Below, piece by piece: positions 1 to 8,906 of a DNA stretch of 58,459 nt. The stretch is from positions 1 through 58,459 of the forward strand of contig CAJAIA010000015.1 of assembly GCA_903939735.1 (NCBI GenBank), written 5' to 3'. The first letter of the stretch is position 1. Each line of letters begins with the position of its first letter. This DNA comes from an uncultured Ignavibacteria bacterium (GTDB lineage: Bacteria; Bacteroidota; Ignavibacteria; Kapaibacteriales; Kapaibacteriaceae). Made by a program: the position numbers and the translations under genes. Under the pieces are notes generated by a model. That model made no database searches and had not been told where the DNA came from. It worked only from the letters and a program-made list of their open reading frames with translations.

Positions 1-1401
1 AAGGGATCCAAATGTGAATTCGCCCTGCGCGTATCCACTGATGATGCCTTGGTTTGATGCGCCATAAACATCACTGGTGACCGTGTTGAGTCTGCCCGTT
101 ATGCCACCGGTTACAACAATGCTCGACGTAATCATTGATGTGATCTGGACGTCTAGATTGTGTGCAAGAGCGCGTGAATAGTTCGAGTCAAGACGAACAT
201 CACCGATACGATCCTGAAATGTGCTCGCAAACACGCCATATCGGGCGATGAGAGACGTTGATGCACTAATCAGGTGCGTGAGTTCGGCACCACCTGTGAT
301 ACGATCCGTTTGTAATCTCATCCCAGGATCAACGCTCGACGGAGGGAATGTTGCACTGTCGAGACTTTTCCAATAGACGAAGTTCTGCTTGTCATCTCGT
401 GAGATGAAACCAAAGAGACGTACCGTAGTGTAATCCGACGGTGTCCAGGTAAGCTTGCCATATCCAAATGCACGGAAGCTGTCGTCATACAATCGAAAGC
501 TCTCATCGCGTCGTACACCACCGCTCACGGAGAACGACACGTTGCCTACACGTTGTGCAAGGCGAACATCACCACCCCATTGTGATGTCGCAGACGACGA
601 GTACTGCCACTGCTGGTACGGCCGGTCAGTGTAGATCCCGCCATAGAGGCGGCTATACACAGACAACGTATCACCTGGGTCCTTCGTGATGAGTTGTATC
701 ACGCCACCTAGAGCTCCCGTTCCATAGAGAGCAGAACCAGCCCCTTTCACAATCTCGATACGCTCGATATCCGAGACCGGAAGTACATCAAACTTGATGT
801 CTCCGTTGTCTCCTGAAAGCAGTGAGAATCCATCCAAAAGCACAGCAGCTCGCGATCCTACACCGAGCGCAAATCCAGACGTACCGCGAATGTTCACCTG
901 ATCGCGTGCAACAACAATGCCATTGACGTAGCGAAGTGCGTCGTCGAGGCGTGTGATTGATCGTTGATCGAGGTCCTCGGCGGTCAAAACGCTAACAGTA
1001 ATGGGTACGTCCTGCACAGCCTGTACGCGCCGATTAGCACTCACGATTACTTCGGACTTCGTGTAGAGGGGTGCCTCTGCGTCATTGCTCGTGTTCGTTA
1101 AGCGGAGATCAATCGTAATCGTGTCGGCATCAACCACGACCGTTTGTGTCACTGGAGTATAGCCGATGAAGGTCACACGGATCGTCGCCGTACCTCGAGA
1201 AACATTACGGATGCTGTACTCGCCACGCGCATTCGTTATTGCACCTTGTGACGTGCCTTCAATTCGTACAGTCGCCGCACGAATCGGGAGTTGTGTCGTG
1301 CTATCGCGAACAACGCCACGGAGGAGGGAACCATCTGCTAGCGCGCTTTGAGCAAAGCCGAAGAGTGCCAGTGCAACAACAACAAATGTCTTCACGCGCA
1401 T
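1..1401 (-). CDS. TonB-dependent outer-membrane receptor (C-terminal part cut by window start)
   Basis: An open frame of 467 residues runs off the window at base 1, so the rest of the beta-barrel lies outside. Reading from the ATG at 1401 there is a signal peptide (hydrophobic stretch ending in SALA), then a carboxypeptidase-D-like regulatory domain at about residues 24-100 (LLRGVVRDSTTQLPIRAATV). A TonB plug domain follows at about 115-240, with VNIRGTSGF and the typical IERIEIVKGAGSALYGTGAL. Barrel strands follow. The family sits in the outer membrane and imports ligands using TonB energy; the ligand cannot be read from the sequence. The start overlaps the stop of the upstream lipoprotein gene (TGATG), so the gene is coupled to that lipoprotein and to the PhoD phosphatase. 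This suggests, by inference only, a phosphoester- or phosphate-related ligand. Confidence 0.93.
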   Translation of the reverse strand, partial: MRVKTFVVVALALFGFAQSALADGSLLRGVVRDSTTQLPIRAATVRIEGTSQGAITNARGEYSIRNVSRGTATIRVTFIGYTPVTQTVVVDADTITIDLRLTNTSNDAEAPLYTKSEVIVSANRRVQAVQDVPITVSVLTAEDLDQRSITRLDDALRYVNGIVVARDQVNIRGTSGFALGVGSRAAVLLDGFSLLSGDNGDIKFDVLPVSDIERIEIVKGAGSALYGTGALGGVIQLITKDPGDTLSVYSRLYGGIYTDRPYQQWQYSSSATSQWGGDVRLAQRVGNVSFSVSGGVRRDESFRLYDDSFRAFGYGKLTWTPSDYTTVRLFGFISRDDKQNFVYWKSLDSATFPPSSVDPGMRLQTDRITGGAELTHLISASTSLIARYGVFASTFQDRIGDVRLDSNYSRALAHNLDVQITSMITSSIVVTGGITGRLNTVTSDVYGASNQGIISGYAQGEFTFGSL

Positions 1402-1901
1402 CAGTTAAATGGTTGTGGTGGGAGGTTCGCAAAATCGACTGCAAAGCGGATGTTCACGACATCGCCAGAAGGAACTCGTAACAAACCCGGTTGCGTCTTA
1501 TCACCAGTCGGCGCATAGACATCGAGCATGAGCCAATCTTGCTGAAAATTAGGTCCAACCTGCATTGCAACAACAACGTAGGGGAACACGCGAGGGGGCG
1601 CGAGCACCTCAATTTCAAATGTGCAGGAGTCGATACGTACAGGCAACATGGTCGGTGTGAACGAGGCTCGTTGCCGAATGAGTGACGCGATGATATCCGC
1701 TGGAACCTTGGGTTGTTCCTCAAACGCAACAACGCGTAGGTCGTAGATGCTGTCGGTGGGCCAAGCAGAAGGACCGCCGGAAAACGTAATCGTGCCGCGA
1801 ATACCACTGAACGCGGGTTCAATCGTTGGGTCTAGGCCGCCACATCCCGGAAGAAACCCCATGAGGACGCAGATCGTCACGATAATCGAGCGGCGTTTCA
1901 T
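1401..1901 (-). CDS. small outer-membrane-type lipoprotein, function unknown
   Basis: Encodes 166 residues beginning MKRRSIIVTICVLMGFLPGC. The LPGC lipobox at about residues 17-20 marks a lipoprotein signal peptide. The first beta-rich part contains GIRGTITFSGG, which resembles the start of a small Ig-like or transthyretin-like domain; I recognise no named family. The ATG at 1901 overlaps the stop of the PhoD gene as ATGA, and the stop TGA at 1401-1403 overlaps the ATG of the TonB receptor. It is therefore sandwiched and translationally coupled between phosphatase and receptor. Longer N-terminal readings would lack the signal peptide. A surface or periplasmic accessory of the receptor is the likeliest role, but this is inference from context. 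Confidence 0.85.
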   Translation of the reverse strand: MKRRSIIVTICVLMGFLPGCGGLDPTIEPAFSGIRGTITFSGGPSAWPTDSIYDLRVVAFEEQPKVPADIIASLIRQRASFTPTMLPVRIDSCTFEIEVLAPPRVFPYVVVAMQVGPNFQQDWLMLDVYAPTGDKTQPGLLRVPSGDVVNIRFAVDFANLPPQPFN

Positions 1902-3961
1902 CGTTGAATCACGATCGGTAGTTGCTGTGTGCCACATGAACTGGAGAACGTCACTGTATAAACTCCTTGCGGGAATGTGGACATATCAATCACGACGCTC
2001 CGCATTCCATGTTCAAGCATCGCTGCTGCCGTATGGATCGTCGTGCCACGAAGGTCGGTGATTGTGTACTGCACGAGACTCGGCTGCGCAACAACATAGG
2101 AAATCGAGAAAACAGTTTGTGTTGGGAGTGGCCCATATCCGAGGAGAGTGATACACGAAGGTGGAGCGTCGGAGACGCTAAGGATTGATGACGGTGGGTC
2201 GAGCGGAGCAGGTACTTCCTGTTGAGCCTTAGCCGGCGCAGGTGATGCCGTTGGCTTCAACGTGCTTTGATCACGCAGTGTCGCAAAGCCTCGAACCCAA
2301 CGTTCGCGTGAAGGGCGAACAAGTATTGAGTCAACGAAGTACCAATCACACTGAGCGCGGGCTGATGTGAGATCGAGAATCTCATAACCGTGGTTAACAA
2401 TGTCATGCCACTTGAGGTGCTTGTTGAGTTCTCGGAGTGTCGTGTCGACAGTGCCGATCAGGGCCGGAACAATGCTTCGAAGAAGCGTCACGGAGGAGAG
2501 TGTTTCGTCGAAATTCGGCGCTGATATTGATGGCGTTATCATCTCAACAGGCAATGTCGCAGGTGAATACGGTGGTTTGATCGGATAGTCGAATGCGAAG
2601 GCGCAGTGGAAGTCGCCGGTTGTAATGACAAGGTTGCGCACGTTGTTTTCCATGAGCCGTTGCAACAACATGTTACGTTGTGCAGGGTAGTTCGTCCACA
2701 CATCACCTCGAAACGCTATCTCAAATGTGGACTGTAGCGTTGGGAGCTGTGGGCGGAGTATAAGCGAGAAGAATGGTCCAATGCTCGCAAAGAGATAGTT
2801 GGTGTCGATCGGATTCACTTCGACTGGTGTGAACATGACTTGATTGCCCAACACACGCCACGTCGTAGTACTCGTACTGAGTCCATCAACAAGCCAGTTG
2901 AATTGCCGTTCCGACATAATCTTGCGCGCCGGATCGTTCAGTGAATCCTTCGATGCCTGTGACGCATCGGATCCGACTCCCTGCACTTGTATGTCACGTC
3001 CATCCAGTCGCGTATCGAGCATAAAGAGGTCGGCCATGTCTCCAAGACGGAATCGACGGTAGAGCACAGAGTCGGGACTCTCACGTGTAGGCATCCACTC
3101 GTAGCAGACGCGCTTTGAAACGGCTTTCCGTACCTCCCATGATCCTTCATTAGGCTGATGATTCTCGGCTCCATTTTCATATGCATCATTAGCAGACTCG
3201 TGGTCGTCCCATACGTGCATCATTGGATGCTGTTGATGAAGACGTCGCAAATCTGCATCTAGACGATATTGTGAGTAGCGAACGCGATAATCCGAGAGTG
3301 TGATAATCTCATTGGCGGGTTCATGTGAACGACCGAGTGTGATCCCAGTAGTACCGCCATACGAAGCGCTATCGGCATCATATTCATAGATGTAGTCGCC
3401 AAGATGAAGCACCCCATCAAGGTCGTTACGTCGTGCGATTGCGGCATAGACGTTGAAGTATCCCGTAGGATAGTTTGAACACGACACGATCGCCAAACGC
3501 ACCTGCTCTTGGTTTCCTTCGGTCAGTGTTCGTGTACGCCCAATGAGCGACGACCGATTGTACGCACTAAAGACGTAGTAATACGTTGTTGCAGGACGAA
3601 GGCCCGTCACATCGATCTTCACGGTAAAGTCACGCTCCGATGTCGCCCGCACGGAACCACGTGCCACCGTGGTAGAGAATGATGTGTCGGTCGCTACTGC
3701 ATAGTCCACCATCACGGCAGTATCGCCCGGCTGTGGTGTGGCACGAGTCCAGATGATCACACGGTCCGTGAGGGGATCTCCACTGGCCACTCCGTGATAG
3801 AATGGGCGGAGACGTTCCTCGACAACTGTGACCTCAGAACGGCGGGATCCTGGAGGCTCGTGTCGCGCGCGTCGGTCGAAGCGCAACGAGTCGCTCATGC
3901 TCATTGCAAGTGTCGTCAACGCTGCGAACGAGACAAAGATGGCTGTAATGCGACGTATCAT
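1898..3961 (-). CDS. phoD: exported PhoD-family alkaline phosphatase with C-terminal sorting domain
   Basis: Encodes 687 residues from the ATG at 3961, chosen because it opens a signal peptide (MIRRITAIFVSFAALTTLAM). Farther upstream starts would lack this and run into the divergent gene. Residues of about 50-150 form the N-terminal PhoD domain (YHGVASGDPLTDRVIIWTRA). The metallophosphatase core shows SCSNYPTGYFNVY, LHLGDYIYEYD, HVWDDHESANDAYENG and ITTGDFHCAFAFDY, which carry the expected metal and phosphate ligands. PhoD enzymes hydrolyse phosphomono- and diesters outside the cytoplasm. The last 80 residues form a beta-rich tail with FPQGVYTVTF and end QLPIVIQR, like a type IX (Por) sorting domain. 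It heads the coupled phosphatase-lipoprotein-TonB receptor operon. Confidence 0.93.
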   Translation of the reverse strand: MIRRITAIFVSFAALTTLAMSMSDSLRFDRRARHEPPGSRRSEVTVVEERLRPFYHGVASGDPLTDRVIIWTRATPQPGDTAVMVDYAVATDTSFSTTVARGSVRATSERDFTVKIDVTGLRPATTYYYVFSAYNRSSLIGRTRTLTEGNQEQVRLAIVSCSNYPTGYFNVYAAIARRNDLDGVLHLGDYIYEYDADSASYGGTTGITLGRSHEPANEIITLSDYRVRYSQYRLDADLRRLHQQHPMMHVWDDHESANDAYENGAENHQPNEGSWEVRKAVSKRVCYEWMPTRESPDSVLYRRFRLGDMADLFMLDTRLDGRDIQVQGVGSDASQASKDSLNDPARKIMSERQFNWLVDGLSTSTTTWRVLGNQVMFTPVEVNPIDTNYLFASIGPFFSLILRPQLPTLQSTFEIAFRGDVWTNYPAQRNMLLQRLMENNVRNLVITTGDFHCAFAFDYPIKPPYSPATLPVEMITPSISAPNFDETLSSVTLLRSIVPALIGTVDTTLRELNKHLKWHDIVNHGYEILDLTSARAQCDWYFVDSILVRPSRERWVRGFATLRDQSTLKPTASPAPAKAQQEVPAPLDPPSSILSVSDAPPSCITLLGYGPLPTQTVFSISYVVAQPSLVQYTITDLRGTTIHTAAAMLEHGMRSVVIDMSTFPQGVYTVTFSSSCGTQQLPIVIQR

Positions 3962-3995
3962 ACTGGTGTGGCAACAACTATGGAGAAACGGAAGT

Positions 3996-4010
3996 CTACG
4001 AACATCGTAG
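3996..4010. promoter_or_regulatory. perfect inverted repeat in the divergent phoD/nnr gap
   Basis: CTACGA and TCGTAG (6-base arms) flank a three-base spacer. The repeat lies in the 58-base gap between the divergent starts at 3961 (minus) and 4020 (plus). It is placed like an operator, but it is short and no regulator is known from this window. Confidence 0.3.
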
Positions 4011-4019
4011 TTTCGCTGC

Positions 4020-5537
4020 ATGGTTCCAATTGTTGTACCAGATGATATACATGCACTCGACCTATGGTGTTGTGCCTCACAGGGTATCGATCCAGCAGAC
4101 CTCATGGAACGTGCCTCGCAATCAGTGACGAAGGCGATCCTAACGCAGATTGACGCATTACCCGCCGACGCTACGATTCTGGTAGCAGCTGGCCCCGGGA
4201 ATAATGGTGGCGATGGGCTCTGTGTTGCACGCATGCTGTATCTCCACCGTCAGACCTTGCGTGTCGTCGTTACGCATGTCTCTGCGGATGGACCGTGCTC
4301 GCCCCTTCGACGATGGGCAAACGAGCTGCTGCCTGCAGCCATCGAGGTGATGACAACTACCGATGCAGCAGACCGTCTGAAGCCCGACGTGATCATTGAT
4401 GCAATAATGGGTATTGGTGGCACGGAGGAACTGCGGGATACTATCGCTTATGCACTTGTGAGCCTGTCCGTTCATGATGCTTTTCGCATCGCACTAGATG
4501 TGCCTACCGGACTCAATCCTATGACGGGTATAACACACGCGACGGCGTTCCGAGCTGACACGACGATCACCATAAGCGCTGAGAAGCGCGGTTTCTGGCT
4601 TCATGATGGTCCCGACATCACTGGTCGGGTTGTTGTAGTGCCATTGGGTGTTGACGGTGCTGAAGAGCGCCTTCCATCATCAGTGGTGCGATACACGGGC
4701 CATGATTACGCGCGTCTGCTTCCACAGCGTACGCGTATGTACTCGAAGTTCGATGCAGGAAGGGTCGTTGTTGTAGGGGGCACGACATCAATGCATGGAG
4801 CCCCTTCAATGACAGCCCATGCGGCGCTTCGTGTTGGCGCAGGTCTTGTCCACCTGGCAGCGCCCATCATTCATCCGATGACGCCACGTGAGGTTATCAC
4901 GCATGCGTTGCCACATCATGACGATGGATCGATTGCTGTAAGTGCTCTTTCCGAACTTGACGCGCTCATTAGGCGTGCATCTGTCGTTGTGGTCGGACCT
5001 GGCCTCGGGACCAATAGCGATACGCTTCACATGCTTGCCTCTGTGATCGAGTCACTTGATCAACGCATACCGATCATTATTGATGCCGATGGGCTGCGAT
5101 TACTACCACTGTTGTCTGCCACAAGGCCGTCCATGGTTCTCACACCGCACCGGGGAGAGTTCGCGCGGATGCTCGGAGTCGATGCTCGCGATCTGTCGAC
5201 AGATGCGATGGCATTGGCTCACGAGTGGTGTCAGACGCATGCAGGAGTGCTGCATCTCAAGGACACACCATCCGTTACCCAACAAGCGGATGCGTCCGTG
5301 CTTACTGTCAACGGAACTCCACGTATGGCTACTGCCGGGGCAGGTGATATCCTGACAGGCATTATTGCTGGAGTTGTCGCACAAGGCGTGTCTACCTTTG
5401 AGGGTACCGCACTCGCATCATACTTGCATGCTCAAGCTGGCGTGTATGCGTCAGGGGGCAAGGGAGATCGTCCAATCGTTGCGACTGACATGTTGTGGGC
5501 GTTGCCCCACGTGATGGCTCACTCGCTCTCAGCTTGA
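4020..5537 (+). CDS. nnr: bifunctional NAD(P)H-hydrate epimerase / ADP-dependent NAD(P)H-hydrate dehydratase
   Basis: Encodes 505 residues. This housekeeping metabolite-repair enzyme restores NADH and NADPH hydrates: the N-terminal epimerase interconverts R and S forms, and the C-terminal kinase-fold domain dehydrates the S form using ADP. The epimerase half (about 1-215) shows the YjeF motif VAAGPGNNGGDGL and DVIIDAIMGIGG. The dehydratase half (about 225-505) shows VVVGPGLG, the VLTPHRGEFARML motif and the nucleotide-binding TAGAGDILTGIIAG near the end. The length fits the fused bacterial form. It is divergent from phoD with a 58-base gap and converges on dacB, overlapping its 3' end by 19 bases. 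Confidence 0.95.
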   Translation: MVPIVVPDDIHALDLWCCASQGIDPADLMERASQSVTKAILTQIDALPADATILVAAGPGNNGGDGLCVARMLYLHRQTLRVVVTHVSADGPCSPLRRWANELLPAAIEVMTTTDAADRLKPDVIIDAIMGIGGTEELRDTIAYALVSLSVHDAFRIALDVPTGLNPMTGITHATAFRADTTITISAEKRGFWLHDGPDITGRVVVVPLGVDGAEERLPSSVVRYTGHDYARLLPQRTRMYSKFDAGRVVVVGGTTSMHGAPSMTAHAALRVGAGLVHLAAPIIHPMTPREVITHALPHHDDGSIAVSALSELDALIRRASVVVVGPGLGTNSDTLHMLASVIESLDQRIPIIIDADGLRLLPLLSATRPSMVLTPHRGEFARMLGVDARDLSTDAMALAHEWCQTHAGVLHLKDTPSVTQQADASVLTVNGTPRMATAGAGDILTGIIAGVVAQGVSTFEGTALASYLHAQAGVYASGGKGDRPIVATDMLWALPHVMAHSLSA

Positions 5538-7267
5538 TTCGTAGTATCTGCTGGCATGTCGATGATCGGTTGTTCGAGAACAGCTGAGCCGCCATAGCTG
5601 AATCCTGCGAGTGTTGCCGCAGCCACGTTTTCCAATTGCTTGTACGAGCCAACGGCAGGACCATTCGACATAAAGCAGAATGCGAGAAGCTCACCGTCGG
5701 CCGTCGTTACGTACCCCGTAAGTGAACTAACGTTTCGCAGAGTGCCTGTCTTTGCAGTGACATTGTTCGCAGCTGGTGTGCCATGCATCCGACCACGGAT
5801 TGTGCCATCGTACGCAGCAATTGCCAGCGTGGACCGATACTCACGTCCCCACGGCTGCGCATGGATCTTGCGCAACAACTGCACCTGAGTCGAGGCACAG
5901 ACGAGATTGCGACGGGAAAGGCCGCTGCCGTCGTTGAATGTGCAACCCAATCGTTGAACACCGAGTGTGTCCAGAACATCAAGCACTGTCCGACGCGCCC
6001 GTACGGATGTCGTTGCGTGGTCACCGCAGGTTGCTCCTACCACCTTAAACAAGTGCTCGGCGATGTAATTGTCGCTTCGCTTGTTCACAATGCCAGCAAT
6101 CTCAGTGAGTGGACGTTTGAATTGTGCTACCAACTTTGCGCCTGTTGGAGCTGAACGTTCCAGCACTGAACCATCAATGTCGATCCCACCACTTCGCAAC
6201 CGGTTAGCAAACACGCCAGCAGTAAACACTGCAGGACGGGCCGCGTTCACGTACACAGTTGTTGTCTGATTGCGTCCTGGGCTACCTGAGACAGCAATAC
6301 GTTGAACACCAGAAGGAAGTACCGAACTGGCCGCTCGTATACGACTTCGTGTTCGGCGTGGAGTACGTCGTCGACGTGGCTCGGGTGGGGCATCACCAAA
6401 ACGTTCGATCGTATCTGCGTCGAACACATCTGCTCTGCGACGTTTCTTCGGACGTTGAGCAGGTGTCGTCCGTCGACGTGATGAGCTTTTACGAACTGCA
6501 CGAGACCGTGCAGAAGTAGTCTTCTTCGGAGCCGCAGCACGGGGCGCGGGTGCTGCCGTTGTTGCAACGACCAGATCGATCGCGTCTGATGCTGGTATCG
6601 TCTGCACCGTTGGAATACCTGATCGGCCTGCACTCGCAACCACAGCAATAGTGCCGCGATTCACATTTAGTGCAACGATCGGTGGAAGGGGAACAACGTC
6701 TTCGAAATCGCCAGAATACACCGCTCGATTCGACTGTGACTCGAATGCTGAGCCATCGCCATAGATGTTCCCTGTGATACGACGAATGCCAGCAGCACGA
6801 ACTCGATCGGCAAGCTCCTCAATGTCGTTGACAGAGAGCAATGCATCTCCATGGCCAATCAAGTAGACATTGCCACGCAGGGTTCCGTCGGCAGCGATTG
6901 GTCCGTCTATCCGTACATCTGTTGTGATCGATGAAGCACTACCGTACAGCTGATACAGGGTGCCTGTTGTGAACAGCTTCGTCGTAGATGCAGGTGTAAG
7001 GTTCGCCGTCGGATTCCTCTCGTAGAGGGATGTGTTGCGTGTTATCGACCAAACGCTCACACTCGTGCGTCCACTGCGATATGTTGAGGAAGTGAAGATG
7101 TTGTCGAGCCGCTCGCGCAGGGCTCGCAGAGCGCGTGCTGAATCGTACTGCGTTCGCACCGGTGGCGTGAACCGCTGTTGCGAATACAGTGTGGCGTTTC
7201 CGGTAAGGAATGTGATGGTTGCTGCAAGGACTGCAAACCAGAGTCGACGCGATACATTGATCTTCAT
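5519..7267 (-). CDS. dacB: D-alanyl-D-alanine carboxypeptidase/endopeptidase (PBP4 family) with Arg/Lys-rich insert
   Basis: Encodes 582 residues from the ATG at 7267, which opens a signal peptide (MKINVSRRLWFAVLAATITF). The class C penicillin-binding protein motifs are complete: STTK at 94-97 with the nucleophilic Ser, SDN at 398-400 and KTG at 506-508. The family trims and cleaves peptidoglycan peptides in the periplasm. Residues of about 238-314 form a very basic low-complexity stretch (repeated RRRT, KKRRR and PRRTR blocks) inside the extra domain region between SxxK and SDN. I do not know this insert from the family. It is the last gene of the phoH-cdaA-pcm-miaA-dacB run, starting 13 bases after miaA. 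Its 3' end overlaps nnr by 19 bases in opposite orientation. Confidence 0.94.
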   Translation of the reverse strand: MKINVSRRLWFAVLAATITFLTGNATLYSQQRFTPPVRTQYDSARALRALRERLDNIFTSSTYRSGRTSVSVWSITRNTSLYERNPTANLTPASTTKLFTTGTLYQLYGSASSITTDVRIDGPIAADGTLRGNVYLIGHGDALLSVNDIEELADRVRAAGIRRITGNIYGDGSAFESQSNRAVYSGDFEDVVPLPPIVALNVNRGTIAVVASAGRSGIPTVQTIPASDAIDLVVATTAAPAPRAAAPKKTTSARSRAVRKSSSRRRTTPAQRPKKRRRADVFDADTIERFGDAPPEPRRRRTPRRTRSRIRAASSVLPSGVQRIAVSGSPGRNQTTTVYVNAARPAVFTAGVFANRLRSGGIDIDGSVLERSAPTGAKLVAQFKRPLTEIAGIVNKRSDNYIAEHLFKVVGATCGDHATTSVRARRTVLDVLDTLGVQRLGCTFNDGSGLSRRNLVCASTQVQLLRKIHAQPWGREYRSTLAIAAYDGTIRGRMHGTPAANNVTAKTGTLRNVSSLTGYVTTADGELLAFCFMSNGPAVGSYKQLENVAAATLAGFSYGGSAVLEQPIIDMPADTTNQAESE

Positions 7268-7280
7268 GCTGTCTGCGAAT

Positions 7281-8231
7281 CTACGAACGGCCGGCGTCAC
7301 GAATTGTGTTGATGAGTGTATGAGCTTCGTGTGTGATTGTCATACGATCGCCACGCAACCATACGTAGCGATTGTCACGACGGAACCACGTGCGTTGTCG
7401 CTTCGCATAGCGCCATGTGGAGTGAAGCAAGCGTTGGCGAGCATCGTCCATTGAAGATATGCCGTTGATTACGTCAACAGCCTCAGCATATCCAATCGTG
7501 CGCATGATGTGTGAGGATGGGTCGATCCCTCGGTTGAGCAACTCTTGTGTCTCGTCGACTAGACCTTGCTGCCACATGCGCGTGCAGCGTTGTGCAATCA
7601 AGGTTTTGAGATCTGTATCTGTTTGGTCGACACCGATCCAGGTAACAGCATAGGGTGCTGGTCGTCGGGGTTGCGACCAGGTGTCTGAGAGACGTTGCTG
7701 TGTGGTGTAGTAATACTCAAGTGCACGTTGCACACGACGTGGATTCATATCAGCGTACCGCTCCGCGGCAACAGGATCTATGCTCACGAGTGCATCATAG
7801 AATGCGAGTCGACCGAGTTCATCGAGCATTCGTTGCACGCGATCTCGCACTTCGGCTGGAGTTGCAACTACATCCGTCGAAAAGCCATCGAAAAGTGCTT
7901 GGAGATAGAGACCAGATCCGCCAACGAGGACCGGGATGCTTGTTTCGGGAATCTCATCAATCAAACCACGTGTTGTCTCCGCATACTCAGCTGCAGAGTA
8001 GTCGAATTCGGGATCACGGATGGCATAGCCAACGTGGGGAATGCGCTCCACTTCGTCGGACGTGGGGGCCGCCGTACCGATCTGCATTCCTCGAATAGCC
8101 TGCCGGGCATCAGCGCAGACGATGGTAATGTCGAGGACTTCTCCGAGATCTAGGGCCAGTTGTGATTTGCCTGACGCTGTCGGACCTGCCACAACCACTA
8201 CTGAGCGTAGGTTACTGTCCAATGGTTTCAT
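7281..8231 (-). CDS. miaA: tRNA dimethylallyltransferase
   Basis: Encodes 316 residues. MiaA transfers a dimethylallyl group to the N6 of adenosine 37 in tRNAs reading codons that begin with U. The P-loop GPTASGKS is at residues 16-23. It is followed by CADARQAIRGMQIGTAAP, the counterpart of the family's DSxQVYRGMDIGTAKP, with some divergence around the usual serine and tyrosine. LVGGSGLYLQALFDG and the later RRVQRALE and YAKRQRTWFRR stretches are also characteristic. The start overlaps the end of pcm by 20 bases, and the stop lies 13 bases before dacB, so it is in the same transcription unit. Confidence 0.95.
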   Translation of the reverse strand: MKPLDSNLRSVVVVAGPTASGKSQLALDLGEVLDITIVCADARQAIRGMQIGTAAPTSDEVERIPHVGYAIRDPEFDYSAAEYAETTRGLIDEIPETSIPVLVGGSGLYLQALFDGFSTDVVATPAEVRDRVQRMLDELGRLAFYDALVSIDPVAAERYADMNPRRVQRALEYYYTTQQRLSDTWSQPRRPAPYAVTWIGVDQTDTDLKTLIAQRCTRMWQQGLVDETQELLNRGIDPSSHIMRTIGYAEAVDVINGISSMDDARQRLLHSTWRYAKRQRTWFRRDNRYVWLRGDRMTITHEAHTLINTIRDAGRS

Positions 8232-8895
8232 CCCATCCTGAGCGTCCGATGAGGGGTACGAACTTGCATGGACCTCGCTCCTCTGCCTTCCATGTCTCAG
8301 GTCCAGTTCGCGTTACCCTGTAGAGAACCTGCTGATCTCGTGGTCCCACAGGAACAACGAGCACGCCACCGATAGCGAGCTGTCGCGCTAGAGGCTCCGG
8401 TACGTCCGGCGCACCTGCTGTTACGATGATTCCATCGTATGGTTCTCCATCACGGTAGCCAATGGTGCCATCTCCGACACGACATGTGACGGCATAGCCA
8501 AGCTGCAGCAGGACTGTACGCGCCTTTTGCGATAACAGCGGATGACGTTCAATGCTCACAACGTGCGCACCAAGTTGGGCAAGCACGGCCGCCTGGTAGC
8601 CACTTCCAGTGCCAATCTCAAGAACCTTCATTCCACGTCGAACGTGAAGTTCTTGCGTCATCAGTGCGACGGTATATGGCTGCGATATCGTCTGCCGATT
8701 GTCGATTGGTAGTGCTGAATCTTCATATGCACGTCCCATCATGGCGGGCGGAACAAAGAGCTCACGCGGAATACTGTTCATTGCAGCGAGTACGTGTTCA
8801 TCGAGGATTCCACGAGAGCGAAGAATCTCGATAAGTGACTGGCGCTGACGTTCGTAAACAGTTGCTGTTCGTGTCGGTGACGGTTGTTGATTCAT
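8212..8895 (-). CDS. pcm: protein-L-isoaspartate O-methyltransferase
   Basis: Encodes 227 residues. The enzyme methylates isoaspartyl residues in damaged proteins using S-adenosylmethionine, starting their repair. The family's substrate-side motif TISQPYTVALM lies at residues 69-79. SAM motif I (VLEIGTGSGYQAAVLA) begins at residue 91, followed by VVSIERHPLL and the PYDGIIVTAGAPDVPEPL loop. The length is usual for bacterial PIMT. It lies 11 bases after cdaA and overlaps miaA by 20 bases. Confidence 0.96.
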   Translation of the reverse strand: MNQQPSPTRTATVYERQRQSLIEILRSRGILDEHVLAAMNSIPRELFVPPAMMGRAYEDSALPIDNRQTISQPYTVALMTQELHVRRGMKVLEIGTGSGYQAAVLAQLGAHVVSIERHPLLSQKARTVLLQLGYAVTCRVGDGTIGYRDGEPYDGIIVTAGAPDVPEPLARQLAIGGVLVVPVGPRDQQVLYRVTRTGPETWKAEERGPCKFVPLIGRSGWDETIGQ

Positions 8896-8906
8896 GGAGG
8901 AGGATA

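Noticed and set aside
3962-4234. Upstream extension of the PhoD reading frame
   Set aside because: It would overlap the 5' end of nnr and place the signal peptide internally; the ATG at 3961 fits much better.
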